Assembly: GCF_000186705.1 (NCBI RefSeq)
Contig: NZ_AEUE01000003.1
Location: 1 to 64,000 of the forward strand
DNA length: 64,000 nucleotides
Source of the DNA: Citromicrobium sp. JLT1363
GTDB taxonomy: Bacteria; Pseudomonadota; Alphaproteobacteria; Sphingomonadales; Sphingomonadaceae
Reading direction: 5' to 3'
Below are positions 41,433 to 51,697 of the stretch, piece after piece. The notes under the pieces were generated by a model, which saw only the letters and a program-made list of their open reading frames with translations, was not told the DNA's origin and ran no database searches. The translations under genes were made by a program, and so were the position numbers. Numbering within the stretch: position 1 is the stretch's first letter; every line of letters starts with the position of its first letter.

Positions 41433-41456
41433 CATTTCTCTTTCAAGGACATTATT
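41429..41456 (+). promoter_or_regulatory. Promoter of the TonB receptor-dgcN operon
   Basis: TTGACA at 41429-41434 is a perfect -35. The -10 candidate ATTATT (41451-41456) lies 16 nt later, inside the operator palindrome. Same architecture as the promoter at 36970, which suggests shared repression. The start codon is at 41535, with AGGAATTTAGGGGT before it. Confidence 0.65.
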
Positions 41457-41461
41457 GTCCT
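41446..41461. promoter_or_regulatory. Operator-like perfect palindrome before the TonB receptor
   Basis: AGGACATTATTGTCCT has perfect 6-bp arms (AGGACA/TGTCCT). Together with the following TGATTAGAAAAT it repeats, in inverted orientation, the sequence at 36976-37002. It covers the -10 region. Best read as the binding site of the XRE-cupin regulator. Confidence 0.8.
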
Positions 41462-41534
41462 GATTAGAAAATAACATCCTGTCGAGTCGGAGTTGTTTCG
41501 ACTCGGGTGCCAACGTCAGAAGGAATTTAGGGGT

Positions 41535-43862
41535 ATGACCAAGGCCGGACTTTGCAATCGCGCGGTTCTTGCAGCGGGCGTCGCCACCCTTGCCGTATCG
41601 TCGCCGACGATCGCAGCCGCACAATCTGCCGATGAGGGGGGCGAGGTCGAAGAGACGCGTCTCGAAGAACCCCGTTCGGTGATTGTCGTCACCGCGCAGA
41701 AGCGTACCCAGGCGCTCGACGAGGTGCCGCAGTCGATCAGCGTCGTCGGTGGGGATACGCTCGAGCGGCAGCAGGCGGACAGCTTCACCGACTATGTCGA
41801 ACTCGTTCCCAGCCTCAGCCTGACCCAGAGCAACCCGGGCGAAACCCGCGTGATCCTGCGCGGGGTGAACACCGGATCGGTCGGATCCACCGTGGCCATC
41901 TACGTCGACGAGACGCCCTTCGGTTCCAGCACCAGCCTCGGCAACGCAGCGGTGCTGGCGGGGGATTTCGATACCTTCGACCTGGAACGGGTGGAGGTGC
42001 TTCGCGGCCCGCAGGGGACGTTGTATGGATCGAATGCGCTGGGCGGGGTGATCCGTTTCGTCACTACGCCGCCGCAACTCGGCGAGTTCGAAGGACGTGC
42101 GCAAGCCGGGATCGAGACCGTCGACGGGGGCGGCGTGGGCTATCTGGCCAATGGCGTGGTCAACGTGCCGTTGGGCGACGCCCTGGCCGTCCGTGCCAGC
42201 GGGTTCTACCGCAAGAAGGCGGGCTTCGTCGACGCGATCGGCCGCGCACCCGAAGAAGAGATCGACGAAGCCGAAATCTACGGCGGACGGATCTCCGCGC
42301 TGTTCGAACCGACACCCGAATTTTCGGCCCGTCTCACCGCGCTCGCGCAGAACATTCGCGCTGGCTCGCCCAGTTCGTATGACGCCGACCCGGTGACCGG
42401 CGATCCGGTCACGGTGGACCCCAACACCAATACGCCCGTCAGCGGGCTGGTGCGGACGGAGTTCTATCCCGAGAACAACGATGTCGATTATCGTCTCTAC
42501 AACGGCACGCTCGAATACGATTTCGGCCCCGTATCGCTGACCTCGGTCACCAGTTACGGCGAGCTGGACCAGCGCCAGCGGACCGACAACACGATCGGCT
42601 TCGGGCCCACCGTGACTTTCGTCTATCAATCCTTCGGCGGACGGACCGACGACGTCGGCGCGTTTCTCGACGCTCCGCTCAAGCAGGAAAAGTTCACACA
42701 GGAAGTGCGGCTGGCGTCGGCCGACGGGCCCTTCGAATGGCAGATCGGCGGGTATTACACCGACGAGAAGGTCGAAATCGTGCAGAGCCTGATCCCGTTC
42801 GTGCAGGATACCGGCGTGCTGTTCGATCCGACCGTGCTCGGCTTTTCCGACCTGCTGATCCTCAACCTCGACTCCGAGTACGAGGAGATCGCGGGATTCG
42901 CCAATGTCAGCCTCGAGCTGACGCCGTGGTGGGAGATTGGCGGCGGTATCCGCTACAGCCAGAACGACCAGAGCGTGGTTCAGACCGAACGCGGCGCCTT
43001 CCAGCCATTGCAGGGCCTTCCCTCTCCCAACATCACGCAGGGCGAATCGAGCGAGGACGTGGTCACCTGGTCGGCAGACACACGCATCGAACTGAGCGGG
43101 CTCAGCTCGATCTATGCGCGGGTGGCCAAGGGTTACCGCCCCGGCGGCCCCAATGTCGTGCCCCCGGGCGCAGCGGCGGACTTCCCGCGTCAGTACGACG
43201 CCGATACGCTGATCAGCTACGAGCTTGGCTTCCGCGGCGAAACGATCAACCGCAGTTTCGCGATCGATGCCGCAGTCTATTATCTCGATTGGAACGACAT
43301 CCTCATCTTCGGGGCGTTCGACAGCGCGATCGGCCCGGTGGGCGCGAATGACAACGGCGGCGAAGCGCGTGTCTATGGCGCGGAACTGACCGCGACCATA
43401 CGCCCGGTCGATGGTTTCAGCCTGGTGCTGAACGGCGCCTACAACGACGCCGAACTGGTCGACGACACGCCCCCGGTGACCGGCGGCCTCGCGGGTGACC
43501 AGCTGCCCTACACGCCCGAACTGACCGCCACGATGAGTGTGGATTACGAATGGAGCCTGGGCGGAAGCACGCTGGCGTTCGTAGGCGGCGATGTTCGCCT
43601 GACGAGCGACCAGGCGGGTGGTTTCGATCAGACCTACCGGACCCTGTTCGGACGCAGGCTGGAAATCGACGGCTACCAGAAGGTCGATCTGCGTGCTGGT
43701 GTGGCCTTCGACAAGTTCAGCGTCACTGCCTTCGCCAACAACGTGACCAATAGCCGCGGGTTGACCAGCTTCGGCGGCCTCGGCGATCGACCGGGTACGC
43801 TGCTGGAAGCTTCGCCGATCCGCCCGCGGACCTTCGGTGTGACCGCCGCAGCAAGCTTCTGA
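41535..43862 (+). CDS. TonB-dependent outer-membrane receptor of the D-amino-acid peptide cluster
   Basis: 775 residues. Signal peptide (LAAGVATLAVSSPTIAAAQS) and TonB box-like SVIVVTAQKR near residue 50. The plug has EVPQSISVVGGDTLERQQAD, VRGPQGTLYGSNALGGVIRF preceded by ERVEVL, and the barrel ends RPRTFGVTAAASF with a terminal Phe. It likely imports a peptide or peptidoglycan fragment. The promoter carries the shared operator. The dgcN-like gene overlaps its stop by 1 nt and the next three genes are coupled, so the receptor heads a five-gene operon. Confidence 0.93.
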   Translation: MTKAGLCNRAVLAAGVATLAVSSPTIAAAQSADEGGEVEETRLEEPRSVIVVTAQKRTQALDEVPQSISVVGGDTLERQQADSFTDYVELVPSLSLTQSNPGETRVILRGVNTGSVGSTVAIYVDETPFGSSTSLGNAAVLAGDFDTFDLERVEVLRGPQGTLYGSNALGGVIRFVTTPPQLGEFEGRAQAGIETVDGGGVGYLANGVVNVPLGDALAVRASGFYRKKAGFVDAIGRAPEEEIDEAEIYGGRISALFEPTPEFSARLTALAQNIRAGSPSSYDADPVTGDPVTVDPNTNTPVSGLVRTEFYPENNDVDYRLYNGTLEYDFGPVSLTSVTSYGELDQRQRTDNTIGFGPTVTFVYQSFGGRTDDVGAFLDAPLKQEKFTQEVRLASADGPFEWQIGGYYTDEKVEIVQSLIPFVQDTGVLFDPTVLGFSDLLILNLDSEYEEIAGFANVSLELTPWWEIGGGIRYSQNDQSVVQTERGAFQPLQGLPSPNITQGESSEDVVTWSADTRIELSGLSSIYARVAKGYRPGGPNVVPPGAAADFPRQYDADTLISYELGFRGETINRSFAIDAAVYYLDWNDILIFGAFDSAIGPVGANDNGGEARVYGAELTATIRPVDGFSLVLNGAYNDAELVDDTPPVTGGLAGDQLPYTPELTATMSVDYEWSLGGSTLAFVGGDVRLTSDQAGGFDQTYRTLFGRRLEIDGYQKVDLRAGVAFDKFSVTAFANNVTNSRGLTSFGGLGDRPGTLLEASPIRPRTFGVTAAASF

Positions 43863-44983
43863 TGGCAGATGGCAAGGGGGGCGCATTGGCGCTGGCAACA
43901 AGGGCATTGCCCCACGACGATGAGGGCACGCTCGCCTCGCCTCGACCCGAAGACGAGGCGGGCACCACGGCTGGCGGATTGCGCACGCCATACCTGCTCT
44001 TCATCGGGGACTGCACGGAACCCGGCTATGCCAAGACCGCCTTTGGCCTGCGCGATTGGGCGGGCGAAAAATGTCTCGGCGAATATGCTCTCGCCGGCGC
44101 TACCGTCTCCACCGGCCTCACCCGCCTCACGCCCGCGCAAGCACGCGAGCGGGGCGCCAGGTCGATGGTGATCGGCATCGCCAATTCCGGCGGCCGGATC
44201 GCGCCGGAATGGATCCCCGCGCTGGAAGAGGCGCTGGCTGCGGGGCTCGACCTGATCAGCGGAATGCATGCGAAGCTTTCCGACTTGCCGGGCTTGCGTG
44301 CCGCTGCGGAGAAATACGGGCAGCGCCTGGTCGATGTGCGTACCCCACCGCCGGACCTGCCTGTCGCCACGGGGCGGAAGCGCGGTGGCAAGCGCATCCT
44401 CACGGTCGGCACGGATTGCGCGCTGGGCAAGAAATACACCGCACTTGCGATCGCGAAGGCCCTTGAGTCGCGCGGCGTGAGAAGCAATTTTCGCGCCACC
44501 GGGCAGACCGGCATCCTGATCGCGGGTGCGGGCATTGCGCTCGATTCGGTCGTCGCGGATTTTGCCGCAGGCGCGGCAGAGCTGCTCTCGCCGGACAATG
44601 CGGCCGATCACTGGGATGTGATCGAAGGGCAGGGGTCGCTGTACCACCCAGCCTATGCGGGCGTGTCGATGGCGCTGTTGCACGGCAGCCAGCCCGACGC
44701 CTTCGTCATCTGTCACGATCCCTTGCGCACGCATGTGCTGGGGCACCCGGATTTCCCGCTGCCCGATATCGAGGAACTCGCCGAACTCACGATCCGGCTG
44801 GGGCGCAGGACCAATCCTGCCATCCGTTGCGCGGGCGTATCGCTCAACACCTCGGCGCTGGGTTCCGAGGAAGCGCTGAGTCTGCTGACTGGCGAGACAG
44901 CCCGGCTGGGCATGCCGGTTGCCGATCCAATGCGCGGCGGCGATCTGTTCGACCAACTGGTCGAAAGCTGTCTCGCCGAATGA
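43862..44983 (+). CDS. dgcN: DgcN-like D-glutamate N-acetyltransferase (DUF1611 family)
   Basis: 373 residues. After about 40 variable residues the DUF1611 pattern begins: TPYLLFIGDCTEPGYAKTAF, LAGATVSTGLTRLTPAQARE, SMVIGIANSGGRIAPEWIPA and SGMHAKLSDLPGL. A P-loop-like GTDCALGKKYT lies at 183-193, followed by NFRATGQTGILIAGAGIALD. DgcN acetylates D-Glu with acetyl-CoA; its product is racemised by DgcA. Naming rests on family recall and on co-occurrence with dgcA. Overlaps both neighbours (1 nt upstream, 4 nt downstream). Confidence 0.78.
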   Translation: MADGKGGALALATRALPHDDEGTLASPRPEDEAGTTAGGLRTPYLLFIGDCTEPGYAKTAFGLRDWAGEKCLGEYALAGATVSTGLTRLTPAQARERGARSMVIGIANSGGRIAPEWIPALEEALAAGLDLISGMHAKLSDLPGLRAAAEKYGQRLVDVRTPPPDLPVATGRKRGGKRILTVGTDCALGKKYTALAIAKALESRGVRSNFRATGQTGILIAGAGIALDSVVADFAAGAAELLSPDNAADHWDVIEGQGSLYHPAYAGVSMALLHGSQPDAFVICHDPLRTHVLGHPDFPLPDIEELAELTIRLGRRTNPAIRCAGVSLNTSALGSEEALSLLTGETARLGMPVADPMRGGDLFDQLVESCLAE

Positions 44984-46098
44984 GCGGAGCGGTCGCCTCG
45001 GACGGGTTCTTCCGGCGGCTGGTGCTGCCGGGGTTCGCGTTCAAGGCGGTCGTGATCGGCGGGGGCTATGCCACGGGGCGCGAGATTGCGGAGTTCTTCG
45101 TCGGCAGCGGACCGATGGGCGGGCTGCTCGGCCTGCTGCTGGCGATGGCGATCTGGAGCATCGTGTGCGCCGTCACCTTCGAATTCGCGCGGCAGGTGCA
45201 GGCGACGGATTATCGAGGTTTCTTCGCTGAACTTCTCGGCCCCGGCTGGATCGCGTTCGAAATCGCCTATGTTCTGTTCATGATCCTCGTCATCGCGGTG
45301 ATCGCGGCTGCGGCGGGCGAGATCGGTAGCGCCTTGTTCGCCTGGCCGACATGGATCGGGACCGCCCTGCTGCTGGGCCTGATCATCGCGGTGGTCAGCC
45401 GCGGCACCGCGGCGGCAGAGCGCCTGTTCCGCTATTCTTCCGTGCTGATCTACGCGGTCTATGCGCTGTTTCTGATCCTGGCGCTGGCTGCGTTCGGCGA
45501 TCAGATCGGCGGCAAGCTTACCGCGTCCACTCCGGGTGCCGGATGGGTTGCAGGAGGCGTGACGTACGCCAGCTACAACGTGATCGGCGCCGCGCTGATC
45601 CTGCCATTCCTTCGTCACCAGTCGTCGCGCCGCGATGCGCTGTATTCGGGGCTGCTCGCCGGACCGCTCGCCATGCTCCCCGCACTGGGCTTCTTCCTCA
45701 GCATGATCGCCTTCACGCCCGAGATCGGCGAGGCAGCCTTGCCTTCGGACTTCCTTCTCACGCGGATCGGGGTGCCGTGGTTCGGTTTCGTCTTCCAGGC
45801 GATGATCTTCGTCGCGCTGCTCGAGACCGGCATCGGCATGGTCAACGCGCTGGAGGAGCGCGCGGTTGCCGCTGTCCGCAGCCGGGGGGGCACCCTGCCT
45901 GCAACCGCGCGCATTGCCCTCAGCGCGGCGATCGTGATCGGATCGGGTGTCCTTGCCTCGAAGCTCGGCCTGATAGACCTGATCGCCTCCGGCTACGGCG
46001 TGTTCGGCTGGATAATGCTGTTCCTTTTCGTCGTGCCGCTGCTGACGCTCGGCACCTATCGCATCATAACCCGCCCTCTGGAGATCGCATCGACATGA
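44980..46098 (+). CDS. YkvI-like multi-spanning membrane transporter
   Basis: 372 residues with about 10-11 membrane segments: FKAVVIGGGYATGREIAEFF, LLLAMAIWSIVCAVTFEFAR, YVLFMILVIAVIAAAAGEIG and YASYNVIGAALILPFLRHQS. The early GGGYATGREIAEFF is a cation/substrate turn typical of the YkvI and APC-like membrane families of unclear substrate. In a cluster for D-amino acid peptides it is likely an amino-acid or peptide exporter/importer. Overlaps dgcN and the next hydrolase by 4 nt (ATGA) each. Confidence 0.7.
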   Translation: MSGAVASDGFFRRLVLPGFAFKAVVIGGGYATGREIAEFFVGSGPMGGLLGLLLAMAIWSIVCAVTFEFARQVQATDYRGFFAELLGPGWIAFEIAYVLFMILVIAVIAAAAGEIGSALFAWPTWIGTALLLGLIIAVVSRGTAAAERLFRYSSVLIYAVYALFLILALAAFGDQIGGKLTASTPGAGWVAGGVTYASYNVIGAALILPFLRHQSSRRDALYSGLLAGPLAMLPALGFFLSMIAFTPEIGEAALPSDFLLTRIGVPWFGFVFQAMIFVALLETGIGMVNALEERAVAAVRSRGGTLPATARIALSAAIVIGSGVLASKLGLIDLIASGYGVFGWIMLFLFVVPLLTLGTYRIITRPLEIAST

Positions 46099-47690
46099 CC
46101 CACCTGCGCCCGGCCCGCCTTCTCACCGTATTGCTGGCGAGTGCCAGCCTTTTCGCGGCTCCGGCATATGCCGCGCCGCCCGAAGACCTGGAGGCGAGGG
46201 CCGAAGCACTGATCGATCGCTTCGAGGCGCCGGGCCTCTCGATCGCCATCGTTGAGGATGGCGAGGTCACCTTTGCCGACGGCTTCGGCGTGACCGACCT
46301 GCAGGATCCCGTCGCGGTCGGCTCCGACACGAATTTTGCGATCGGTTCGGTGACCAAGGCTTTCACCGCGACCGCGCTTGCGATCCTCGTCGACGAAGGG
46401 CGGATCGGCTGGGACCAGAAGGTGGTCGATATCATGCCCGAATTCCGCATGAAGGATGCCTGGGTGACGCGCGAGATGACCGTGCGCGACCTGCTCGTCC
46501 ATCGTAGCGGGCTTGGTCTTGGCGCGGGCGACCTGCTGTTCGTGCCGCGCAGCGACCTTACCCGTGCGGACGTGGTCGAGCGGCTGGGCGAAATCCCGCT
46601 CGAGACCAGTTTTCGCAGCAGCTACGCCTACGATAACATCCTCTACATGGTGGCAGGCCGGCTGATCGAGCGGGTGACAGGGCAGAGCTGGGAGCGCTTC
46701 GTGACCGACCGCATCCTGCGTCCGGCAGGAATGACGAGCGCGACGGTAGAGAACGACGCACGCGGGCCCGACGATCTGGTGGCGGATCCGCACGCGCGGA
46801 TCGACGGTCCGATCCGGGGGACAGGGACGATGGAACGGCTGGACGATTCACTCGTCGTTGCGCAGGTCGCTGCCCCGGCAGGGGGGATCGCCGCAAGCGC
46901 CAGCGACATGGCGAAATGGATCGAGCTGCAGCTCGCGCTGGGTGACCTGCCGGGAGATGCGCGGCTGTTCAGCGAAGAGCAGGGGCGCGAAATGTGGAAG
47001 CCCGTCGTGCTGATGCCGACGCCAATGTACGCGGGCGACCTCGCGCAGACCGCGCCCTTGTTCAACACCTACGCGCTTGGCTGGAACGTGCGGGATTATC
47101 GCGGCGAACGGGTTATCATGCATGGCGGCGGGGTTTACGGTTCGATCACCCGCCTCGTCCTGCTGCCCGATCGCAACGTGGGGTTCTTCCTGGCCACCAA
47201 CAGCGAGGAGGCAGGGCTGCTGACCGGGCTGCAGTTCGAACTGCTCGATCATTATCTGGGCGTGGAGGGGAACGACTGGCCCGCCGCCTTCGGCAAGTTC
47301 ATCGACGACTATTTCGGCAGTGCCGCCAGCCAGTTGGCAGGGCCGGGCAAGGAGCCCGCCGATGTCGGCCCCTCGCTCCCGCTGGCGGGTTACGCGGGCG
47401 AATATGCCGATCCATGGTTCGGTACGATCGCGGTGAGCGATGGGGATGACGGCCTGACGGTCCGGTTTCCGCACTGGGAAGGGGTTACCGCCCGCCTGGA
47501 ACACTATCAGTACGATACCTTCATCACGCGTTACGAGGATGAAAGCTTCGAGCCTGCCTACGTGACCTTCGCGCTCGATGCCCAAGGCAAGGTGGACCGG
47601 GTCACCATGAAGGCGGTGTCACCGGTAGCCGATTTCAGCTGGGACTATGACGATCTGCTGTTTCAGCCGGTCGCTTCCAACGGGCAATGA
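46095..47690 (+). CDS. Secreted S12-family serine hydrolase (beta-lactamase/D-aminopeptidase-like)
   Basis: 531 residues. Signal peptide (LLTVLLASASLFAAPAYA). The catalytic domain has S85-V-T-K88, Y179-D-N181 and H343-G-G345 (the KTG-equivalent HGG) with VYGSITRLVLLP after it. The remaining 180 residues form a second beta-rich region (GYAGEYADPWFGTIAVSDGD), as in D-aminopeptidase-like proteins. It probably removes D-residues or cleaves peptides in the periplasm. It is a second enzyme of the same class as 37082 but without the membrane part. Overlaps both neighbours by 4 nt. Confidence 0.88.
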   Translation: MTHLRPARLLTVLLASASLFAAPAYAAPPEDLEARAEALIDRFEAPGLSIAIVEDGEVTFADGFGVTDLQDPVAVGSDTNFAIGSVTKAFTATALAILVDEGRIGWDQKVVDIMPEFRMKDAWVTREMTVRDLLVHRSGLGLGAGDLLFVPRSDLTRADVVERLGEIPLETSFRSSYAYDNILYMVAGRLIERVTGQSWERFVTDRILRPAGMTSATVENDARGPDDLVADPHARIDGPIRGTGTMERLDDSLVVAQVAAPAGGIAASASDMAKWIELQLALGDLPGDARLFSEEQGREMWKPVVLMPTPMYAGDLAQTAPLFNTYALGWNVRDYRGERVIMHGGGVYGSITRLVLLPDRNVGFFLATNSEEAGLLTGLQFELLDHYLGVEGNDWPAAFGKFIDDYFGSAASQLAGPGKEPADVGPSLPLAGYAGEYADPWFGTIAVSDGDDGLTVRFPHWEGVTARLEHYQYDTFITRYEDESFEPAYVTFALDAQGKVDRVTMKAVSPVADFSWDYDDLLFQPVASNGQ

Positions 47691-48925
47691 AGGGCCAAGA
47701 CATGCGATGTGAAGGGCAGCCGAAGGCTGGCCGGGCCATGGTTGCGGTGCTTGCCGCCGCAGCGCTCGCAGGCTGCGTCACGGGTGTCGAAAGCGAAACC
47801 GGTGTGGCGAGGGCAGGGGAGGTTCATCGCGAACTCCTGGTACTCGACACCCATCTCGACACCGCGATCAATTTCGGACGCGAGGGCTGGGATTTCTCCG
47901 AAGCGCATGACGTCTCGAGCGAGATCGCGCAGGTGGATCTTGGCCGGATGGCGGCGGGCAACCTCGATGGCGGCTTCTTCGTCATCTTCACCGAGCAGGG
48001 CCCGTTGACGGCCGAGGGATATCGCAGCGCGCTCGATCACGCCCGCGAGCGCTCCGACACCATCGACCGGGAACTGGCGAAACATCCGGCCATGGTCGGC
48101 CTGGCGAGGAGCGCGGCAGAGGCCGAAGCGCTGATCGCGCAGGACAAGCTGATCGCATTCAAGTCGATCGAGAACAGCTATCCGATCGGAGAGGATCTCT
48201 CGCTTCTGCGCGAATTCTACGATGCTGGCGTGCGCATGGCGGGGCCGGTCCACGGCGGGACGAACCAGCTGGGCGACTCAGCCACCGACGATGCCAAATG
48301 GAACGGGCTGAGCCCCCTCGGCCGGCAATGGGTGCGCGAGATGAATCGGCTGGGCATGATCATCGATGCCAGCCACGCATCGGATGTCGTTCTCGACCAG
48401 ATGCTGGAGCTTTCGAAAGCGCCGATCATCCTGTCGCATTCCTCGCCTCGCTGGGCCTACGACCATCCGCGAAACATCGACGACGATCGCATTCGCCGGA
48501 TCGCGGCGAAGGGCGGCGCGGTATGCATGTCGTCGATCTTCATGAGCGAACTGGACCTGTCGGGAGAGCGCGGGGAGCTGTTCGACCAGTATGATCGCAT
48601 CGCGCAGATGACTCCTGCGCAGCAGCGCGAACTCAGCCGCAAATGGCGCGCGCTCGACGCTGCCCAGCCGATGTGGGACGTCAGCTTCGATCGCTACATG
48701 GAGGCACTGCTCCATCTGATCGACGTCGCGGGCGTCGATCACGTGTGCTTCGGTACCGATTGGGATGGCGGCGGCGGCATCGAGGGGTTGATGGATGTGA
48801 CCGATCTGCCCGACGTCACCGCCCGGCTGATCGAAGCCGGCTATTCGCAAGAGAGCATCGGCAAGATGACAGGGGGCAACGTCTTGCGGATCATGCGCGC
48901 CGTCGAGGCGGCGCGCACGCGTTGA
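47687..48925 (+). CDS. Membrane dipeptidase (M19 family) lipoprotein
   Basis: 412 residues. A lipobox LAGC sits at residue 30, so it is membrane-anchored. M19 zinc ligands and motifs: DTHLDTAINF (His56, Asp58), the bridging Glu region FKSIENSYPIG, DASHASDVVLDQML, ILSHSSPRWAYDHPRNIDDD and FGTDWDGGGG. Renal-dipeptidase relatives cleave dipeptides with a D-residue at the second position. The last gene of the TonB receptor-dgcN-hydrolase operon (ATGA overlap). ATG 47702 is an alternative start. Confidence 0.93.
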   Translation: MKGQDMRCEGQPKAGRAMVAVLAAAALAGCVTGVESETGVARAGEVHRELLVLDTHLDTAINFGREGWDFSEAHDVSSEIAQVDLGRMAAGNLDGGFFVIFTEQGPLTAEGYRSALDHARERSDTIDRELAKHPAMVGLARSAAEAEALIAQDKLIAFKSIENSYPIGEDLSLLREFYDAGVRMAGPVHGGTNQLGDSATDDAKWNGLSPLGRQWVREMNRLGMIIDASHASDVVLDQMLELSKAPIILSHSSPRWAYDHPRNIDDDRIRRIAAKGGAVCMSSIFMSELDLSGERGELFDQYDRIAQMTPAQQRELSRKWRALDAAQPMWDVSFDRYMEALLHLIDVAGVDHVCFGTDWDGGGGIEGLMDVTDLPDVTARLIEAGYSQESIGKMTGGNVLRIMRAVEAARTR

Positions 48926-49306
48926 CGGGCTGCGGGTAAGGCTTTTTTCCGCTCCGGGAGGGAAACCAGGGCCGCCGCGGTTGCCGGCCTGAAGGACCGG
49001 AATCTCCGCATCGCAAGAGCGGTCTCGGCCTGCTCCCATCGCGGCGCCATGGGAGACGCTGAAAACCGGCCTGTCCCGGCATTTCCGATGCCACCGTGGG
49101 CCATCGCTCCACTGGGGAGCTGAGGGTTTTTTTGCATCCTCCTCATGTGTCGCGGTCTCTTGCCCGCGCACTCTGCCGAAGCTAAACACGGCCTCGCCGG
49201 AGCGGGAAACCGGACATTTCAGAAGCTTGAGTTGCCTGCGGCTTGGGGTCCTGCTGCCCCAGCCATTCCCGCTTCCACCCTCAGGCCCAAACGCGGGAAA
49301 ACGACG
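48926..49306. other. 381-nt non-coding stretch between dipeptidase and glyoxalase genes
   Basis: No gene is convincing here. A T6 run sits at about 48943, and GCTCC-ACTG-GGGAGC followed by GAGGG and T7 ends near 49134, so a transcript could end there. The region holds several GC-rich hairpins (for example around 49040-49075). The last 100 nt lead to the gloA start with GCGGGAAAACGACG. I recognise no known ncRNA or riboswitch. Confidence 0.4.
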
Positions 49307-49747
49307 ATGGAATATCTCCACACCATGATCCGGGTCAGCGATCTGGACGACTCACTCGATTTCTTCTGCAACAAGCTGGGCCTGGTGGAAGTGCGGCGCG
49401 TCGATGTGGAGGCCGGGCGCTTCACACTGGTGTTCCTGTCCGCCCCTGGCGACGAGACCCGTGCACGGGCGGATCAGGCTCCGCTGGTCGAACTCACCTA
49501 TAACTGGGACCCGGAAGAATATGACGGCGGCCGCAATTTCGGCCATCTCGCCTACCGGGTGGACGATATCTACGCCGCCTGCCAGCGCCTGATGGACAAG
49601 GGCGTGACGATCAATCGCCCGCCGCGCGACGGGCACATGGCCTTCGTGCGGTCGCCCGACGGTATCTCGATCGAGCTGCTCCAGAAGGGCGAATCGTTGC
49701 CCGCGAAGGAACCCTGGGCGTCGATGGAAAATACCGGCACCTGGTGA
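49307..49747 (+). CDS. gloA: Lactoylglutathione lyase (glyoxalase I)
   Basis: 146 residues with the two beta-alpha-beta modules of glyoxalase [61 protein letters not shown] and [20 protein letters not shown] with [18 protein letters not shown]. The metal ligands are the first-helix His6, E-in-VELT, His in FGHLAY and Glu in SIELL. It detoxifies methylglyoxal with glutathione. I chose ATG 49307, which starts at the conserved domain. It is probably unrelated to the peptide genes upstream. Confidence 0.94.
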   Translation: MEYLHTMIRVSDLDDSLDFFCNKLGLVEVRRVDVEAGRFTLVFLSAPGDETRARADQAPLVELTYNWDPEEYDGGRNFGHLAYRVDDIYAACQRLMDKGVTINRPPRDGHMAFVRSPDGISIELLQKGESLPAKEPWASMENTGTW

Positions 49748-49944
49748 GCTCTCCGGCGCGCTGCGCCCCTTTTGTCACATTCGCCGAAATTTGATCGCAC
49801 ACGGGAACCGCCCGGTTTCCCTTGGCTTGCGCGCTGCTTTTGCCGTCTCCCTTTTGTTCCCACAGGAAATTCGGGAACGCTGCTCACGAGCTGTGCATTT
49901 TTCGCGCTATAAAGCACTCAGGTGCCCATCTTAGGAGTTGACCA

Positions 49945-50094
49945 ATGTCGAGCATGCCATTTCGTAGCAGCCGTCCGGACAGCTGGACCACCCCGCGTTC
50001 GCACACCGATGCAACGCTTCGTATGATGAAGTACGGCAAGATCCAGCCGATGCATCAGCCCACTTTTTGGGAGCGGCTGTTCGGCGCGCACTGA
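49945..50094 (+). CDS. Small 49-residue protein of unknown function
   Basis: 49 residues, basic and rich in Met, His, Pro and Arg: MSSMPFRSSRPDSWTTPRSH then TLRMMKYGKIQPMHQPTFWE with a final RLFGAH. TAGGAGTTG, a strong ribosome site, lies 8 nt before the ATG. TATAAAG (about 49908) is a fair -10. A strong hairpin terminator at 50114 follows its stop by 20 nt. These support a translated gene. No domain is recognised, and I infer no function. Confidence 0.65.
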   Translation: MSSMPFRSSRPDSWTTPRSHTDATLRMMKYGKIQPMHQPTFWERLFGAH

Positions 50095-50113
50095 GCGCAC
50101 ACATCGTTGAATG

Positions 50114-50153
50114 AAAAAGGGCCGGGGCGCTTGATTGCGCTCCGGCCCTTTTC
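50114..50153. terminator. Bidirectional rho-independent terminator
   Basis: AAAAAGGGCCGGGGCGC / GCGCTCCGGCCCTTTT form a 12-bp GC stem (one wobble) around TTGATT, with A's before and T's after, so it can end both the 49-aa gene and the AGCS gene coming from the right. Confidence 0.9.
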
Positions 50154-50173
50154 GTTGTGGCCTCGATTGCCCG

Positions 50174-51697
<1,524 letters not shown>

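Noticed and set aside
40083-43991. Open frame of about 1300 codons on the minus strand opposite the POT, TonB receptor and intergenic region
   Set aside because: It runs across the POT gene, both promoters and the TonB receptor on the opposite strand; composition is Arg/Glu/His-rich as expected of antisense frames in GC-rich DNA.
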